A stretch of 64,000 bases of DNA from Arthrobacter sp. QXT-31 (GCF_001969265.1 NZ_CP019304.1:4464001-4528000), one strand, 5' to 3'. Shown: positions 1-8,843, counted from the first letter of the stretch. Notes: generated from the sequence alone by a model not told the origin. A program made the numbers and translations.

Positions 1-1093
1 GCTCGGCAAAGAATGCCGGCCAGACACCGTTGAACCCCGAGTACAGCACCGTCATGTTCAGGAACGCCGCAAGGAACACCAGCACGATGTGGCCGGAGGA
101 GAGCGCCAGGAAGTACAGGAAGATCGTGACCGAGCAGCCGAGCGCGGCGGTCAGCAGGAGGGGACGCCTTCCGATCCGGTCGGAGAGCCTGGCAGCGAGC
201 GGCATGGCGAACATGGACAGGCCGATGGCCAGGGCGTTGACCGTCAGGATGGCGCCCCGGTCAAATCCGGCGTCGGCCGTGGCGTAGGCGAGTCCGAAGA
301 CCGTGAAGATGGTCTGCATCACGGACATGATGGACATTCCGGCCACCCGCAGCACATCCGGGGCCTGGAAGCGGAGCACGTCCTTGATAGGCATCCGGGC
401 CACCTGGCGGCGTTCCTGGGCCTCCGCGAACACCGGGGTTTCATCCAGGTGCGTGCGCACCCAGTAGGCGATGGCCAGCACCACGACGGACAGCCAGAAC
501 GGGATGCGCCACCCCCAGCCCATCATGGCGTCCCGCGGCAGGGCCGTGACCGGAATGAAGACCAGGGTGGCCAGCACCATGCCGGACGCATACCCCGTCA
601 TCACGAAGCTGGTGAAGAACCCGCGCCTGCCTTCCGGTGAGTGCTCCAGCGTCAGGGTGGAAGCGCCGGCCGATTCCGCGCCGGCGGAGAAGCCCTGCGC
701 CAGCCGGCCCGCCACCAGCAGGATGGGTGCCCAGATGCCGAGCTGGTCGTACGTGGGCAGGAACCCGATGCCCAGGGACGCCACGCCCATGATGCCGAGC
801 GTCAGCAGCAGGATCTTCTTGCGTCCCAGCTTGTCCCCGAAGTGGCCCATCACCAGCCCGCCGACGGGCCTGGCCACGTAGGCGACGCCGAAGGTGGCGA
901 AGGCGCCGATCAGGCCGATGGCGGGATCCGCGGACGGGAAGAACAGGTGCGGGAACACGAGGGCGGCGGCTGTGCCGTAGATGAAGAAGTCGTAGTACTC
1001 CAGCGTGCTGCCGAGGAAGGACGCGAGGGCGGCCTTGCGGGGGGTCTTGAGCGGAGCCTGCTGCGGAATCTGCTCTGATGGGGAAGTGGTCAC
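1..1093 (-). CDS. MHS-family MFS transporter, C-terminus cut by window edge
   Basis: Proton-coupled transporter of the major facilitator superfamily, metabolite:H+ symporter type (relatives carry dicarboxylates, shikimate or betaines); it acts in the cytoplasmic membrane. About 364 residues are present and the C-terminus lies outside the window. The first helix carries the family-typical LEYYDFFIYG near residue 30, followed by the MFS loop signature GHFGDKLGRKK after helix 2. The GTG start at 1093 has AAGGAG about 7 nt upstream. It is the last visible gene of a minus-strand operon behind the Dabb, flavin dehydrogenase and SDR genes (10 nt gap), so it probably imports the substrate of that pathway. 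Which substrate cannot be read from the sequence. Confidence 0.88.
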   Translation of the reverse strand, partial: MTTSPSEQIPQQAPLKTPRKAALASFLGSTLEYYDFFIYGTAAALVFPHLFFPSADPAIGLIGAFATFGVAYVARPVGGLVMGHFGDKLGRKKILLLTLGIMGVASLGIGFLPTYDQLGIWAPILLVAGRLAQGFSAGAESAGASTLTLEHSPEGRRGFFTSFVMTGYASGMVLATLVFIPVTALPRDAMMGWGWRIPFWLSVVVLAIAYWVRTHLDETPVFAEAQERRQVARMPIKDVLRFQAPDVLRVAGMSIMSVMQTIFTVFGLAYATADAGFDRGAILTVNALAIGLSMFAMPLAARLSDRIGRRPLLLTAALGCSVTIFLYFLALSSGHIVLVFLAAFLNMTVLYSGFNGVWPAFFAE

Positions 1094-1103
1094 GGAAATC
1101 TCC

Positions 1104-1433
1104 TTAGGACAGCGGCGTCTCTGAGGGGGCCGGCGTCGTGTCCGGGACGTGGAAGTCCACGGCGAGGATCTGCCGGCTGTTGGGGAACGAGTACGCCTTC
1201 AGCGGCTCGTGCAGGGGGTGCGTGTTGTACACGGCGATGTCCTCGACGCTTTCGAAGTCGGCCACGATGGCGTAGTCGAAGGAGCGTTCGGTGCTGAGGA
1301 CGTCCGGACCGTGGCTGAGGCTGAGCATGCCGGGGATTTTTCCGGCCATGTTGTCGAGGCCGTCAATCCAGGCCTGCCGCTCGGCGGGCGGGAAGCCGGG
1401 TTTGAACTGGAAGAGCACGGTGTGGCGGATCAT
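1104..1433 (-). CDS. Dabb (stress-responsive alpha/beta barrel) domain protein
   Basis: Small protein of 109 aa with the Dabb ferredoxin-like fold: it opens MIRHTVLFQFKPG, has SHGPDV near the middle and ends with AVDFHVPD. Dabb proteins form dimeric barrels; some are enzymes or polyketide cyclases, many have no known role. The ATG at 1433 begins one base after the stop of the upstream flavin dehydrogenase (TGAAATG), so the two are probably translationally coupled. An ATG 21 nt further upstream would lie inside the upstream gene. It belongs to the catabolic operon; a role in handling an oxidised intermediate is inference only. Confidence 0.85.
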   Translation of the reverse strand: MIRHTVLFQFKPGFPPAERQAWIDGLDNMAGKIPGMLSLSHGPDVLSTERSFDYAIVADFESVEDIAVYNTHPLHEPLKAYSFPNSRQILAVDFHVPDTTPAPSETPLS

Positions 1434-1434
1434 T

Positions 1435-3105
1435 TCAGGCACCTGCCACCACAAGCTCGACCGCCGGTGACGTGGCGTACTCCGGGGACTGGCCGGCCAG
1501 GGCGCGTCCGGCGAGGTAGCCCATGGTCATGATCGGGCCGAGGGTGGCACCGGCGCCGGGATAACCCGCAGCATAGGCGTTTTCCGTGGTGTTGCCGGCG
1601 GCGAACAGGCCCGGGATGGGGCGGTCGTCGACGTCGAGCACGCGGGCTGAACCGTCGGTGGCCACGCCGCCGTTGGTGCCGAAGGCCCCATTCACCACCT
1701 CCAGTGCGTAGAAGGGCCCGGACTCGAGCGGCCCCAGCGAGGGGTTCGGCCACGGGCAGTCGGCGTCGCCCCAGTACTTGTCGTAGGCGCTTTCGCCGCG
1801 GCCGAAGTCAGGGTCCTCACCGCGCACCGCGAACCCGTTGAAGCGGGCCACGGTGGCCTCGAGGTTTTCCGCCGGCACGTTGATCTTCGCGGCGAGTCCG
1901 GCCAGGGTGGGTGCCTCGATGAGGTAGTCAGGTGTCGGCTGGCCGGCACGGTGGGCCAGGATGCCGTAACGCTCCAGGTAGCCGTGGTCCACGATGACGT
2001 GCGCCGGCGTGTTCAGGGTTTGGTTGGCGGCGGAGTCCCAGGACTGCAGGCTGCGGGCGAGGTCGTTGTAGTTTTGGGACTCGTTGGCGAAGCGGCGGCC
2101 ATGCCGGTTCACCATGAGGGACCCCGGGCCTTGCCGTTCGAACCGCAGCAGGGTGCCTACCGGTTGGCCGTCGCGGGTGTCGCCGGTGACGGACATCGGC
2201 GCCCACCACGCTTCACGCGTGCCGCGGGTCTGGCCGCCGATCCGCTGTGACATCCGGAGGCCGTCGCCGGTGTTCGACGGCGTCGAGCACATTGTGTACA
2301 GCCGGGATGCGAGCATCGAGCCGGCCAGGGCCTTGTCCCACTCGAAGCCGCCGGTCGCGAGCACCACGCCGTCACGGGCATGAAACGCCTCGCCGCTTTC
2401 CAGTTCGACGCCGGTCACCCGGCCGCCGTCGGTCAGCAGGCGGTGGCCGCGTGCCCCGGTGACAAGTGAGGCACCGTCGCGGACCAGGCTGGCGAGCAGC
2501 ATGGAGACGAGGGCCTGGCCCTTGGCTACCAGGCCGGCTTCCTGACGGCCGGCAAGTTCATCCCACGGGAACTTGGTGAAGGCGCCCCACTCCTCGTATT
2601 CCTGCATGGTGAACGGGGCGCGGCCGTCACTGCGCACGTGCTTCTTGAGTTCGCCCAGCGCCGCGGTGCTGTTGAACAGCTCGGGCTCCACGGTCCGGCC
2701 GCCTGTCACGGCCCCGGGCAGGTCCTGCCGGTAATCGGGGAAGTTGTTGAGGAAGATGAAGCGGACACCGCACTCCTCCTCGACGAAGCGCAGCATCTGG
2801 TCGCCGTAGTCCAGCGCCGCGTCCAGCAGTTCCTCGCGGCCCCTTCCGCGGGCAACAGCGCGCACGTACCGGGCGGCTGCGGCCTTGGAATCGGCGATCC
2901 CGGCCTTCCGGGCGTGGTGGTTGTCTGCCACCCAGAGCATGCCGCCGGAAACGGCGGAGGTTCCGCCGAGCAGTTCACTTTTTTCAAGCACGACGACGGA
3001 CTTGCCGGCCCGGGCGGCGGTGGCCGCCGCAGTCAGTGCCCCCGCGCCGGAACCGACGACAACGACGTCGTAACTGTCAGCGGAGGTGCCGTTGATGAAT
3101 TTCAT
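1435..3105 (-). CDS. FAD-dependent dehydrogenase, 3-ketosteroid delta-1-dehydrogenase-like
   Basis: Flavoprotein of 556 aa in the fumarate reductase / KstD superfamily. The N-terminal dinucleotide fold VVVGSGAGALTAA (about residues 12-24) binds FAD, followed by LEKSELLGGTSAVSGG. The C-terminal FAD motif GLFAAGNTTENAYAAGYPG followed by GATLGPIMTMGYLAG resembles KstD and ketosteroid-like dehydrogenases. Such enzymes introduce a C=C bond next to a keto group, or reduce one. The ATG at 3105 was chosen because the frame extends upstream without conserved sequence and this start places the FAD fold at the usual distance. It lies 70 nt after the SDR gene and 1 nt before Dabb. Steroid specificity is not shown; other cyclic ketones are possible. 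Confidence 0.85.
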   Translation of the reverse strand: MKFINGTSADSYDVVVVGSGAGALTAAATAARAGKSVVVLEKSELLGGTSAVSGGMLWVADNHHARKAGIADSKAAAARYVRAVARGRGREELLDAALDYGDQMLRFVEEECGVRFIFLNNFPDYRQDLPGAVTGGRTVEPELFNSTAALGELKKHVRSDGRAPFTMQEYEEWGAFTKFPWDELAGRQEAGLVAKGQALVSMLLASLVRDGASLVTGARGHRLLTDGGRVTGVELESGEAFHARDGVVLATGGFEWDKALAGSMLASRLYTMCSTPSNTGDGLRMSQRIGGQTRGTREAWWAPMSVTGDTRDGQPVGTLLRFERQGPGSLMVNRHGRRFANESQNYNDLARSLQSWDSAANQTLNTPAHVIVDHGYLERYGILAHRAGQPTPDYLIEAPTLAGLAAKINVPAENLEATVARFNGFAVRGEDPDFGRGESAYDKYWGDADCPWPNPSLGPLESGPFYALEVVNGAFGTNGGVATDGSARVLDVDDRPIPGLFAAGNTTENAYAAGYPGAGATLGPIMTMGYLAGRALAGQSPEYATSPAVELVVAGA

Positions 3106-3175
3106 GGGGGTGTTGCCTCTCAGAAGGAAGATGAAGGGTGCTGCGGCCGGTGCCGCAATGGGAGCCAGGGCTGCG

Positions 3176-3937
3176 TCAGACAGCCGTGTAGCCGCCGTCG
3201 ATGACCAGCTCGGCGCCGGTGGTGAAGCGTGATTCGTCCGAGGCCAGGTAGAGCACGCCGTAGGCGATCTCGTCCGGTTCACCCTGGCGGGGGAGCGGGT
3301 TGGAGCCAACCAGCTGCCGGTAGTAGGCCTCGGGGCCGATGTCCGACTGCTCGGCGGAACGGCGGCTCATCCTGGTGTTCATGGACCCGGGATGGATGGA
3401 ATTGACCCGGATGCCGTAGCTTCCGTAGGCCGCCGCGTCCGACTTGCTCAGGAGCCGCACGGCGCCCTTGGTGGCATGGTAGAGCGGCACGTTCCGGCCG
3501 CCGGTAAGGCCGTGGATGGAGGAGAAGTTGACGATGCTGCCGCCGCTCTTCTCGATCATGCCGGGGACCACGTGCTTGGTCATCAGCCAGACGCCTTTGA
3601 CGTTGACGTTGAAAATCGCGTCGAAGTCCGCAGTCGAGGCGGTGTGGGACGCTCCTGCCGGGCCGATGATGCCGGCGGCGTTGACCAGGATGTCCGGGGT
3701 GCCCAGTTCGTCGCGGACCCTGCGGACCGCATCGGCGACGCTGTCTTCATTGGTGACATCGACGTCGTACTCGCTGATGTTCTTGTGGGAAGCGGGGGCA
3801 GGGATGCCGCCAACGTCCAGGCTGGCAACGTTCGCGCCGTGCTCGGCAAGGAGGGCGGCGGTGGCGCTGCCCAGGTCGCCGCGGCCTCCGGTGACTATGG
3901 CCGTTTTGCCGGCCACGCGGTTCTGGGTGGGATTCAT
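3176..3937 (-). CDS. Short-chain dehydrogenase/reductase
   Basis: NAD(P)-dependent alcohol/ketone oxidoreductase of 253 aa, classical SDR. The cofactor motif is TGGRGDLGSA near residue 17, the NAG region appears as VNAAGIIGPAG, and the active site is NFSSIHG followed by YHATK (Ser, Tyr and Lys present). An acidic residue after the second strand (SLDVGG) suggests NAD preference. It ends IDGGYTAV as SDRs often do. The ATG at 3937 has GAGG-like sequence upstream; an upstream ATG at 4015 would add 26 unconserved residues. It is the first gene of the minus-strand catabolic operon and probably oxidises a hydroxyl group made by the P450 next door (inference). Confidence 0.9.
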   Translation of the reverse strand: MNPTQNRVAGKTAIVTGGRGDLGSATAALLAEHGANVASLDVGGIPAPASHKNISEYDVDVTNEDSVADAVRRVRDELGTPDILVNAAGIIGPAGASHTASTADFDAIFNVNVKGVWLMTKHVVPGMIEKSGGSIVNFSSIHGLTGGRNVPLYHATKGAVRLLSKSDAAAYGSYGIRVNSIHPGSMNTRMSRRSAEQSDIGPEAYYRQLVGSNPLPRQGEPDEIAYGVLYLASDESRFTTGAELVIDGGYTAV

Positions 3938-4019
3938 GTGGTGCTCCTCGTGATCCTGCAGCCTCGTCGCTGCTTCCCAGCCAGCGTTGCAGGGGGCCTG
4001 TGAGTGGAACCACACGATT

Positions 4020-4031
4020 ACCGATGAACGG
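4020..4031. promoter_or_regulatory. Candidate IclR operator, copy 1
   Basis: The 12-mer ACCGATGAACGG lies 83 bp upstream of the SDR start, in the gap between that operon and the left IclR gene. Its core CCGATGAACGG is an imperfect palindrome (CCG/CGG arms). The identical 12-mer occurs at 5769-5780, 94 bp before the P450 gene. Two matches at equivalent places suggest binding of one or both IclR proteins; binding itself is inference. Confidence 0.4.
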
Positions 4032-4055
4032 CAAAACCGGCTTCAGTGCCTTTGG

Positions 4056-4841
4056 CTAATGACTCTGGCGGAGAGTTCCCTTCAGTTCGCCCCGCCAGCC
4101 CAGGGCCCTCGAAATTCCGCGGGCCGCTGCCATCAGCACGGGCACCCGGGCGGGGGCGTTCTCCTCGTTGCGCGGCACCACGACACTGAGTGCGGCGCGG
4201 ACCGTGTTGTCGGCACCGAATACCGGCACGGCGATGCCGCTGGACTCCGGCACGATCACCCCGGGCATGGCAGCAAATCCGCGCTGGCGGATCTCCGCCA
4301 GGTGGCGCCTGAGGGCAGCCGGCTCGGTCAGCGTCGTCTCGGTGAACTTGGTGAGGGGCCGGGCCAGGAACGCGTCCTGGTAGGCAGCGGGGGAGTGGGC
4401 CAGCAGCACCAGGCCCGAGGAGGTGGCATGGACCGGCAGCCTCCCGGCGATCTTGGTGATGTCCACGATGGTCCTGTCCGAGCCAAGCCGCTCGATGTAC
4501 AGGACCTCGTCCGAGTCGAGAATCCCCAGGGTTGTGGAGTGCTGCACCACTGCCTGGACGTCCTCCATGAACGGCAGGGCCGCTTCGCGCAGGCCCAGCA
4601 TCTTGGAACCGCGGGAAGCCAGTTCCCACAGCCGGGTGCCGATGTGGATGTCGCCGCCGGGCTCGCGCTCCAGCAGCCGCTCGAGGAGCAGGTCGTTGAC
4701 CAGCCGGTAAGTGGTTGTCACCGGCAGGCCGGTGCGGCGTCCCAGTTCTGCGACGCTCATGGCGGAGTGCCGGTCGTCGAAAGCGCTCACGATCTTCACG
4801 AAGCGGCCGATGATCGACTCGCCGGATGCGGAGTTGGCCAC
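4056..4841 (-). CDS. IclR-family transcriptional regulator (left paralogue)
   Basis: DNA-binding regulator of 261 aa with an N-terminal winged helix (about residues 9-65, with LGRRTGLPVTTTYRLVNDLL as recognition part) and a C-terminal IclR effector domain (HATSSGLVLLAHSP and AMPGVIVPESSGIAVPVF). The GTG start at 4841 has a perfect AGGAGG upstream; a longer frame to 4991 lacks one. It is divergent from a second IclR gene at 4976 with which it shares the start ANSxSGES and roughly half of its residues by eye, so they are paralogues. It probably controls the SDR operon that follows on the same strand. Confidence 0.9.
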   Translation of the reverse strand: MANSASGESIIGRFVKIVSAFDDRHSAMSVAELGRRTGLPVTTTYRLVNDLLLERLLEREPGGDIHIGTRLWELASRGSKMLGLREAALPFMEDVQAVVQHSTTLGILDSDEVLYIERLGSDRTIVDITKIAGRLPVHATSSGLVLLAHSPAAYQDAFLARPLTKFTETTLTEPAALRRHLAEIRQRGFAAMPGVIVPESSGIAVPVFGADNTVRAALSVVVPRNEENAPARVPVLMAAARGISRALGWRGELKGTLRQSH

Positions 4842-4975
4842 GGTTCCTCCTGTCGATTCCCGCTCAATGGTAATCCTGCTCCCGGGCGGCTGCGCTTCCG
4901 GATTTACTGGGCGTTTGTCAGTCACCCGCCTGCCGCCGCACGAAAGAGGCCGGGAGGCAGAAGGGAGCAGGAACC

Positions 4976-5776
4976 TTGGCCAACTCACCATCCGGGGAAT
5001 CGGTAATCAGCCGTGTCGTACGGCTCATGGGCGCCTTCGATCGGAACCTGCAGTCCCTGCCCCTCTCCGGTCTCGCCCGCCGCGCCGGCCTCCCGCTGAC
5101 CACCGCCCACCGGCTCGTGGACGAACTCGTGGCCCACGGGCTGGTTGAGCGGCTGCCGGACGGTAATCTGTGCTCCGGGATGCGGATGTGGGAACTCGCC
5201 GCCCGGGGATCGCGCGCCCTGAACCTTCGTGAGCTGGCGCTGCCGTTCATGGAGGATGTCCAGGCAGCGGTCCACCAGCACACGACCCTGGCCGTGTTGG
5301 ACCACGGGACTGTGCTGTACGTGGAGCGGCTCTCCTCGCCACATTCCAGCCTGGACGCGGCTCACATTGCACAGCGGATGCCCATCCACGCAGCTTCGTC
5401 CGGCCTGGTGCTGCTGGCCTTCTCGCCGCCGGCCGTCCAGGCCGCGGTGCTCTCGCAGCCCTTAGCCGCGGTGACTCCAGAGACCTTGACCGATCCCCGG
5501 CTTATCCGCAAGCACCTGGCGGAGATCAGGCAGTGCGGCTACGTGGCTCTACCGGGCATCGGGGTCACCGAATGGGCGGGCATTGCCGTGCCCGTTTTCG
5601 GGCCCGGCAAGACGGTCGCTGCGGCGCTTAACGCCATCGTGCCCAGGCGGGACGCCGCGGTGCCGCTGATCGTCCCGGCCCTTCTGACTGCTGCACACGG
5701 GATCTCCCGCGCGCTGAAATCCGCCCAGGTGCAGGCTGCCTGGCCGGTAGGCCGGGCGGACTTTCGCAACCGATGA
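4976..5776 (+). CDS. IclR-family transcriptional regulator (right paralogue)
   Basis: IclR regulator of 266 aa: wHTH at about residues 9-62 (LARRAGLPLTTAHRLVDELV), then the effector-binding domain (HAASSGLVLLAFSP, ALPGIGVTEWAGIAVPVFG). The start is a TTG at 4976 behind GGGAGCAGG; no ATG or GTG fits the alignment with its divergent paralogue better. The 134 bp between the two regulators must hold both promoters. The gene is followed on the same strand by the P450 operon 97 nt later and is the obvious candidate regulator for it. The stop codon lies inside the 12-mer shared with the SDR promoter region. Confidence 0.9.
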   Translation: MANSPSGESVISRVVRLMGAFDRNLQSLPLSGLARRAGLPLTTAHRLVDELVAHGLVERLPDGNLCSGMRMWELAARGSRALNLRELALPFMEDVQAAVHQHTTLAVLDHGTVLYVERLSSPHSSLDAAHIAQRMPIHAASSGLVLLAFSPPAVQAAVLSQPLAAVTPETLTDPRLIRKHLAEIRQCGYVALPGIGVTEWAGIAVPVFGPGKTVAAALNAIVPRRDAAVPLIVPALLTAAHGISRALKSAQVQAAWPVGRADFRNR

Positions 5777-5780
5777 ACGG
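5769..5780. promoter_or_regulatory. Candidate IclR operator, copy 2
   Basis: ACCGATGAACGG, identical to 4020-4031, overlaps the stop codon of the right IclR gene and lies 94 bp before the P450 start. Because the motif is in opposite orientation relative to the two IclR genes, shared coding ancestry does not explain the match. Confidence 0.4.
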
Positions 5781-5873
5781 AAGACCCGTGGGTGCCGGAA
5801 CGGCGGATGGCGCACCGTGGAGTGAGAGGCGGATCACACCGGATCACGCCGAAGCCAACCGGAAAGAAGGACG

Positions 5874-7178
5874 ATGATGCCTGCCGCACTGACAGAAACC
5901 CTGCCTCCGTATTCACATGAACTGGACTGGCCACAGGGTATGGCACCGTTCAAGGTGGTCGACGACGGCACCCAGGGGGATCCCTACGGCCACTATGCGT
6001 GGATGCGGGAGCACGCCCCGGTGCTCCGCGCCCAGTCACCCGTTTCGGACGTCTGGTTCATCTCCCGGTACGACGATGTCCGCCGGGCCATGCGCGCACC
6101 GAAAGTCTTCTCGTCCGAGGTTGTGGACCCGGTCCCGCTGACCTTTCTGACCCTGTTCGACGCCCCCAACCACACCCGCCTCCGCCAGGTGGTGGCGCAG
6201 GCCTTCACCCCCAAGGCCATTGCCCGCTTCGAGGACCGGGTCCGGGAGAACGCGGAAAAGTACCTGGTGCCGATGCTTGCCGCCGGCGGCGGGGACGCAG
6301 TGGACGAGTACGCTATCCCGCTGAGCATGTCCACCATCAGTGCTCTGCTCGATGTGCCTGCCGAGGACTTCGGGAAGATGAAGTTCTGGTCCGACGAAAC
6401 GTTCAGCTACTTCGGCCGGCTGGCCCGCAATGCGCAGGGCACCGGGACCGACGAGCAGAGCGCCCTCGAGTTCTTCGAATACCTCAAGGGCACTATGGAG
6501 CGGCTGTACCGCGAGGAGAGCGGCTCCGTGGGCGGACACATTGCCCGGATGTGGAAGGAGGGGCTGCTCAGCGAGAAGGAAGCCAAGGAACTCTGCGCCT
6601 TCGTTTTCGTCGCAGGCCACGACACCACCACCATCCTGCTGGCCAACGCATTCCGCGTCTTCAGCGAGCACCCTGGCCTGCTGGGCCGGATCCGCCGGAA
6701 TCCGGACGACGCAAACCTCTTCGTCGAGGAACTGGCCCGCTACCGCGGCACCGTGCAGCGCGCCAGCCGGATCACCACGGAGGAGGTGGAGGTTGCCGGA
6801 GTGACGATTCCCGCCGGCGCCATTGTCCGCCTGCTGCCCGCCGCAGCGAACCGTGACAGCAGGAAGTACCCTGACGGCGAGCGCTTCGACATCGACCGCA
6901 GCACGGACGGGCACCTGGGCTTCGGGCACGGGGTCCACAGCTGCCTCGGCGCTCCCCTGGCCAAACTTGAGGTCCTGGTGACGGTGAGGCTCCTCGCCGA
7001 AAAGCTCGCATCGGTCAGCCAGGATCCGGACCGGCCCATCGAGTATGTGCGCGGCAACAACCTGACCAACTCCGGGCCGGAGCACCTCCACGTGGTGCTG
7101 CATCAATTGAACGCAGGGCACGCCAAGACAGTGCAGACCACTGCGGTGCAGGCCATGGCAGGACAGTCCAATGAGTAG
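5874..7178 (+). CDS. Cytochrome P450 monooxygenase
   Basis: Soluble bacterial P450 of 434 aa. Visible motifs: the I-helix oxygen-activating AGHDTTT near residue 247, the ExxR pair in EELARYR near 286, and the haem loop FGHGVHSCLGAPLAKLE with the axial cysteine near residue 357. It inserts one oxygen atom from O2 into an organic substrate, using electrons from the ferredoxin and reductase encoded directly downstream (class I arrangement, as in P450cam). The ATG at 5874, or the ATG next to it, follows GAAAGAAGG. It overlaps the reductase gene by 8 nt. The substrate is unknown; the linked KstD-like dehydrogenase and SDR suggest a cyclic or alicyclic compound (inference). Confidence 0.95.
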   Translation: MMPAALTETLPPYSHELDWPQGMAPFKVVDDGTQGDPYGHYAWMREHAPVLRAQSPVSDVWFISRYDDVRRAMRAPKVFSSEVVDPVPLTFLTLFDAPNHTRLRQVVAQAFTPKAIARFEDRVRENAEKYLVPMLAAGGGDAVDEYAIPLSMSTISALLDVPAEDFGKMKFWSDETFSYFGRLARNAQGTGTDEQSALEFFEYLKGTMERLYREESGSVGGHIARMWKEGLLSEKEAKELCAFVFVAGHDTTTILLANAFRVFSEHPGLLGRIRRNPDDANLFVEELARYRGTVQRASRITTEEVEVAGVTIPAGAIVRLLPAAANRDSRKYPDGERFDIDRSTDGHLGFGHGVHSCLGAPLAKLEVLVTVRLLAEKLASVSQDPDRPIEYVRGNNLTNSGPEHLHVVLHQLNAGHAKTVQTTAVQAMAGQSNE

Positions 7179-8489
7179 CGCGGCCGCAACGGGCAATGGC
7201 GGTCCGGTGGTCATCGTCGGTGCGGGGCACTCCGGCGTGGCCGTTGCCGCCGGGCTCCGGGCGAGGGGCTGGGAAGGCGGCGTTCTGCTGATCGACGCGG
7301 GCAACGGGCTTCCCTACGAGCGGCCGCCGCTCTCCAAGGAACTTCTGAAGGCCGGCGCAGTGGATGAGCCAGCCGTCCTGCGCAAGGAACGGTTTTATAC
7401 GGACAAGGGCATCGACCGCCTGGCAGGCGTCACCGCGGAGTCCATCGACAGGAACCGCCGCACCGTGCTGCTGTCCGACGGCACGCGGCAGCTCTACCAC
7501 CGGCTGGTGATCGCCACCGGGTCACGGGCGAGGCCCCTCACGGTGCCGGGTGCGGGCCTGCCGGGAGTCAGATCGCTGCGGACCCGGGACGATGCCCTGG
7601 AACTCAAAGGCCTGCTGGTCCCGGGAGCCCGCGTCGCCATCATCGGCGCGGGGTATATCGGGCTGGAAGTGGCCGCCGCTTCTGCCGCGAAAGGCTGCGA
7701 CGTCACGGTGCTCGAATTCCAGGACAGAGTCATGAGCCGGGTAACGGCGGCTCCCGTCTCCCGCCACTTCGAGCAGCTCCACGAGCGGCACGGCGTGCGG
7801 TTCGTCTTCGGCGCCGCGGTCACGTCTATCGACGGCGGGCAACCGACCGGCGGCGGACAGGCGGCCCATAGCGTGACAACCGCCGATGGCTCCGTCTTTC
7901 CGGCAGACGTCGTCCTGGCCGGCATCGGCATCCTGCCCAACCAGGAGCTGGCCGCGGACGCACGCCTGGACTGCAGGGACGGCATCCTGGTGGACGGCGA
8001 CGGCCGGACGTCGGATCCGGCCATCTACGCCAGCGGTGACGTCGCCCGGTTCACCAGCCCATCGACGGCGTGAGCCAGCGGCTGGAGTGCATCCAGAACG
8101 CGCTGGCCCAGGCAGACCGGGTGGCCGCGCACATCACCGGCCAGGCGGCCGCAGAGCCGGAAGTTCCCTGGTTCTGGACCGTCCAGCACGGTGTCCGGCT
8201 GCAGACCGCCGGAGTGCGCCACCCGGAGGACCACGTGATCGTCCGCGGCGTACCGTCCGGCGGCAAATTCTCCGTGGTCTATCTCCGCGGCGGCCGCCTC
8301 GCCGCCGTCGACACCATTGCCAACCTTGCCGACTTCCGGTCCGCCAAGCGGCTCATTGCCCAGGGCGCCCGGATCGATCCGGCACGGGCCGCTGACCCCG
8401 GCATTCCCCTCGCCGACACCATCCTCACCGGCCCTATTTCCAACAACCCCGACCATGCAGCCGCTGCCCTCACTGCAGCCCAACGCTGA
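7171..8489 (+). pseudogene. Ferredoxin reductase, interrupted by a one-base frameshift
   Basis: FAD/NAD(P)H-dependent reductase that should feed electrons to the ferredoxin downstream. Frame 1 runs 7171-8073 with both dinucleotide folds (VIVGAGHSGVAVAAG and AIIGAGYIGLEVAA) and the FAD-closing YASGDVARF. It then hits TGA, whereas the family continuation (ECIQNALAQADRVAAHITG and the reductase C-terminal domain) is in the frame at 8070-8489. Adding one C to the CCC at 8058-8060 would join the halves as ARFTSP-IDGVSQRL. The downstream frame can start at GTG 8070, overlapping the TGA, so a split protein is conceivable. A sequencing error, a true mutation or frameshifting cannot be told apart here. 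Confidence 0.85.
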
Positions 8490-8499
8490 GGAGACCGAC

Positions 8500-8838
8500 A
8501 TGAGCAACCCCCACACGAGCAGCAACCAACTGACGGTCGTGGACCGTGAAGGCACCACCCATGACCTTGAATGGGAGCCTGACCAGACCATGATGGAGGC
8601 GCTCCGGGACAACGACCTGCCCGTCGTGGCCTCATGCGGCGGCACGGCCTCCTGTGCCACCTGCCACGTGTTCCTCGAGCAGGCGGTCTTCGACACCCTC
8701 GAGGAACGCAGCGAGGACGAACTCGAGCTGCTCGTCGAGGCCGAGAGCTACCGGGAATGCGGCTCGCGGCTCTCGTGCCAGGTGGGCTTCAGCCGGGACC
8801 TGGACGGGGTCACGGTAACGCTGGCTCCTGAGGAGTAG
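8500..8838 (+). CDS. [2Fe-2S] ferredoxin, putidaredoxin type
   Basis: Electron carrier of 112 aa. Four ligand cysteines sit at residues 46, 52, 55 and 93 (CGGTASCATC, then the later C); the spacing of 6, 3 and 38 matches adrenodoxin/putidaredoxin-class ferredoxins. It would pass electrons from the reductase encoded 10 nt upstream to the P450. The ATG at 8500 follows GAGGAG. It is last in the P450 operon and converges on the acVLRF1 gene. Confidence 0.95.
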   Translation: MSNPHTSSNQLTVVDREGTTHDLEWEPDQTMMEALRDNDLPVVASCGGTASCATCHVFLEQAVFDTLEERSEDELELLVEAESYRECGSRLSCQVGFSRDLDGVTVTLAPEE

Positions 8839-8843
8839 CCGGC

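Noticed and set aside
8070..8489. Separate 139-aa gene starting at GTG 8070
   Set aside because: Its sequence is exactly the missing C-terminal part of the ferredoxin reductase, so it is treated as part of the frameshifted gene.
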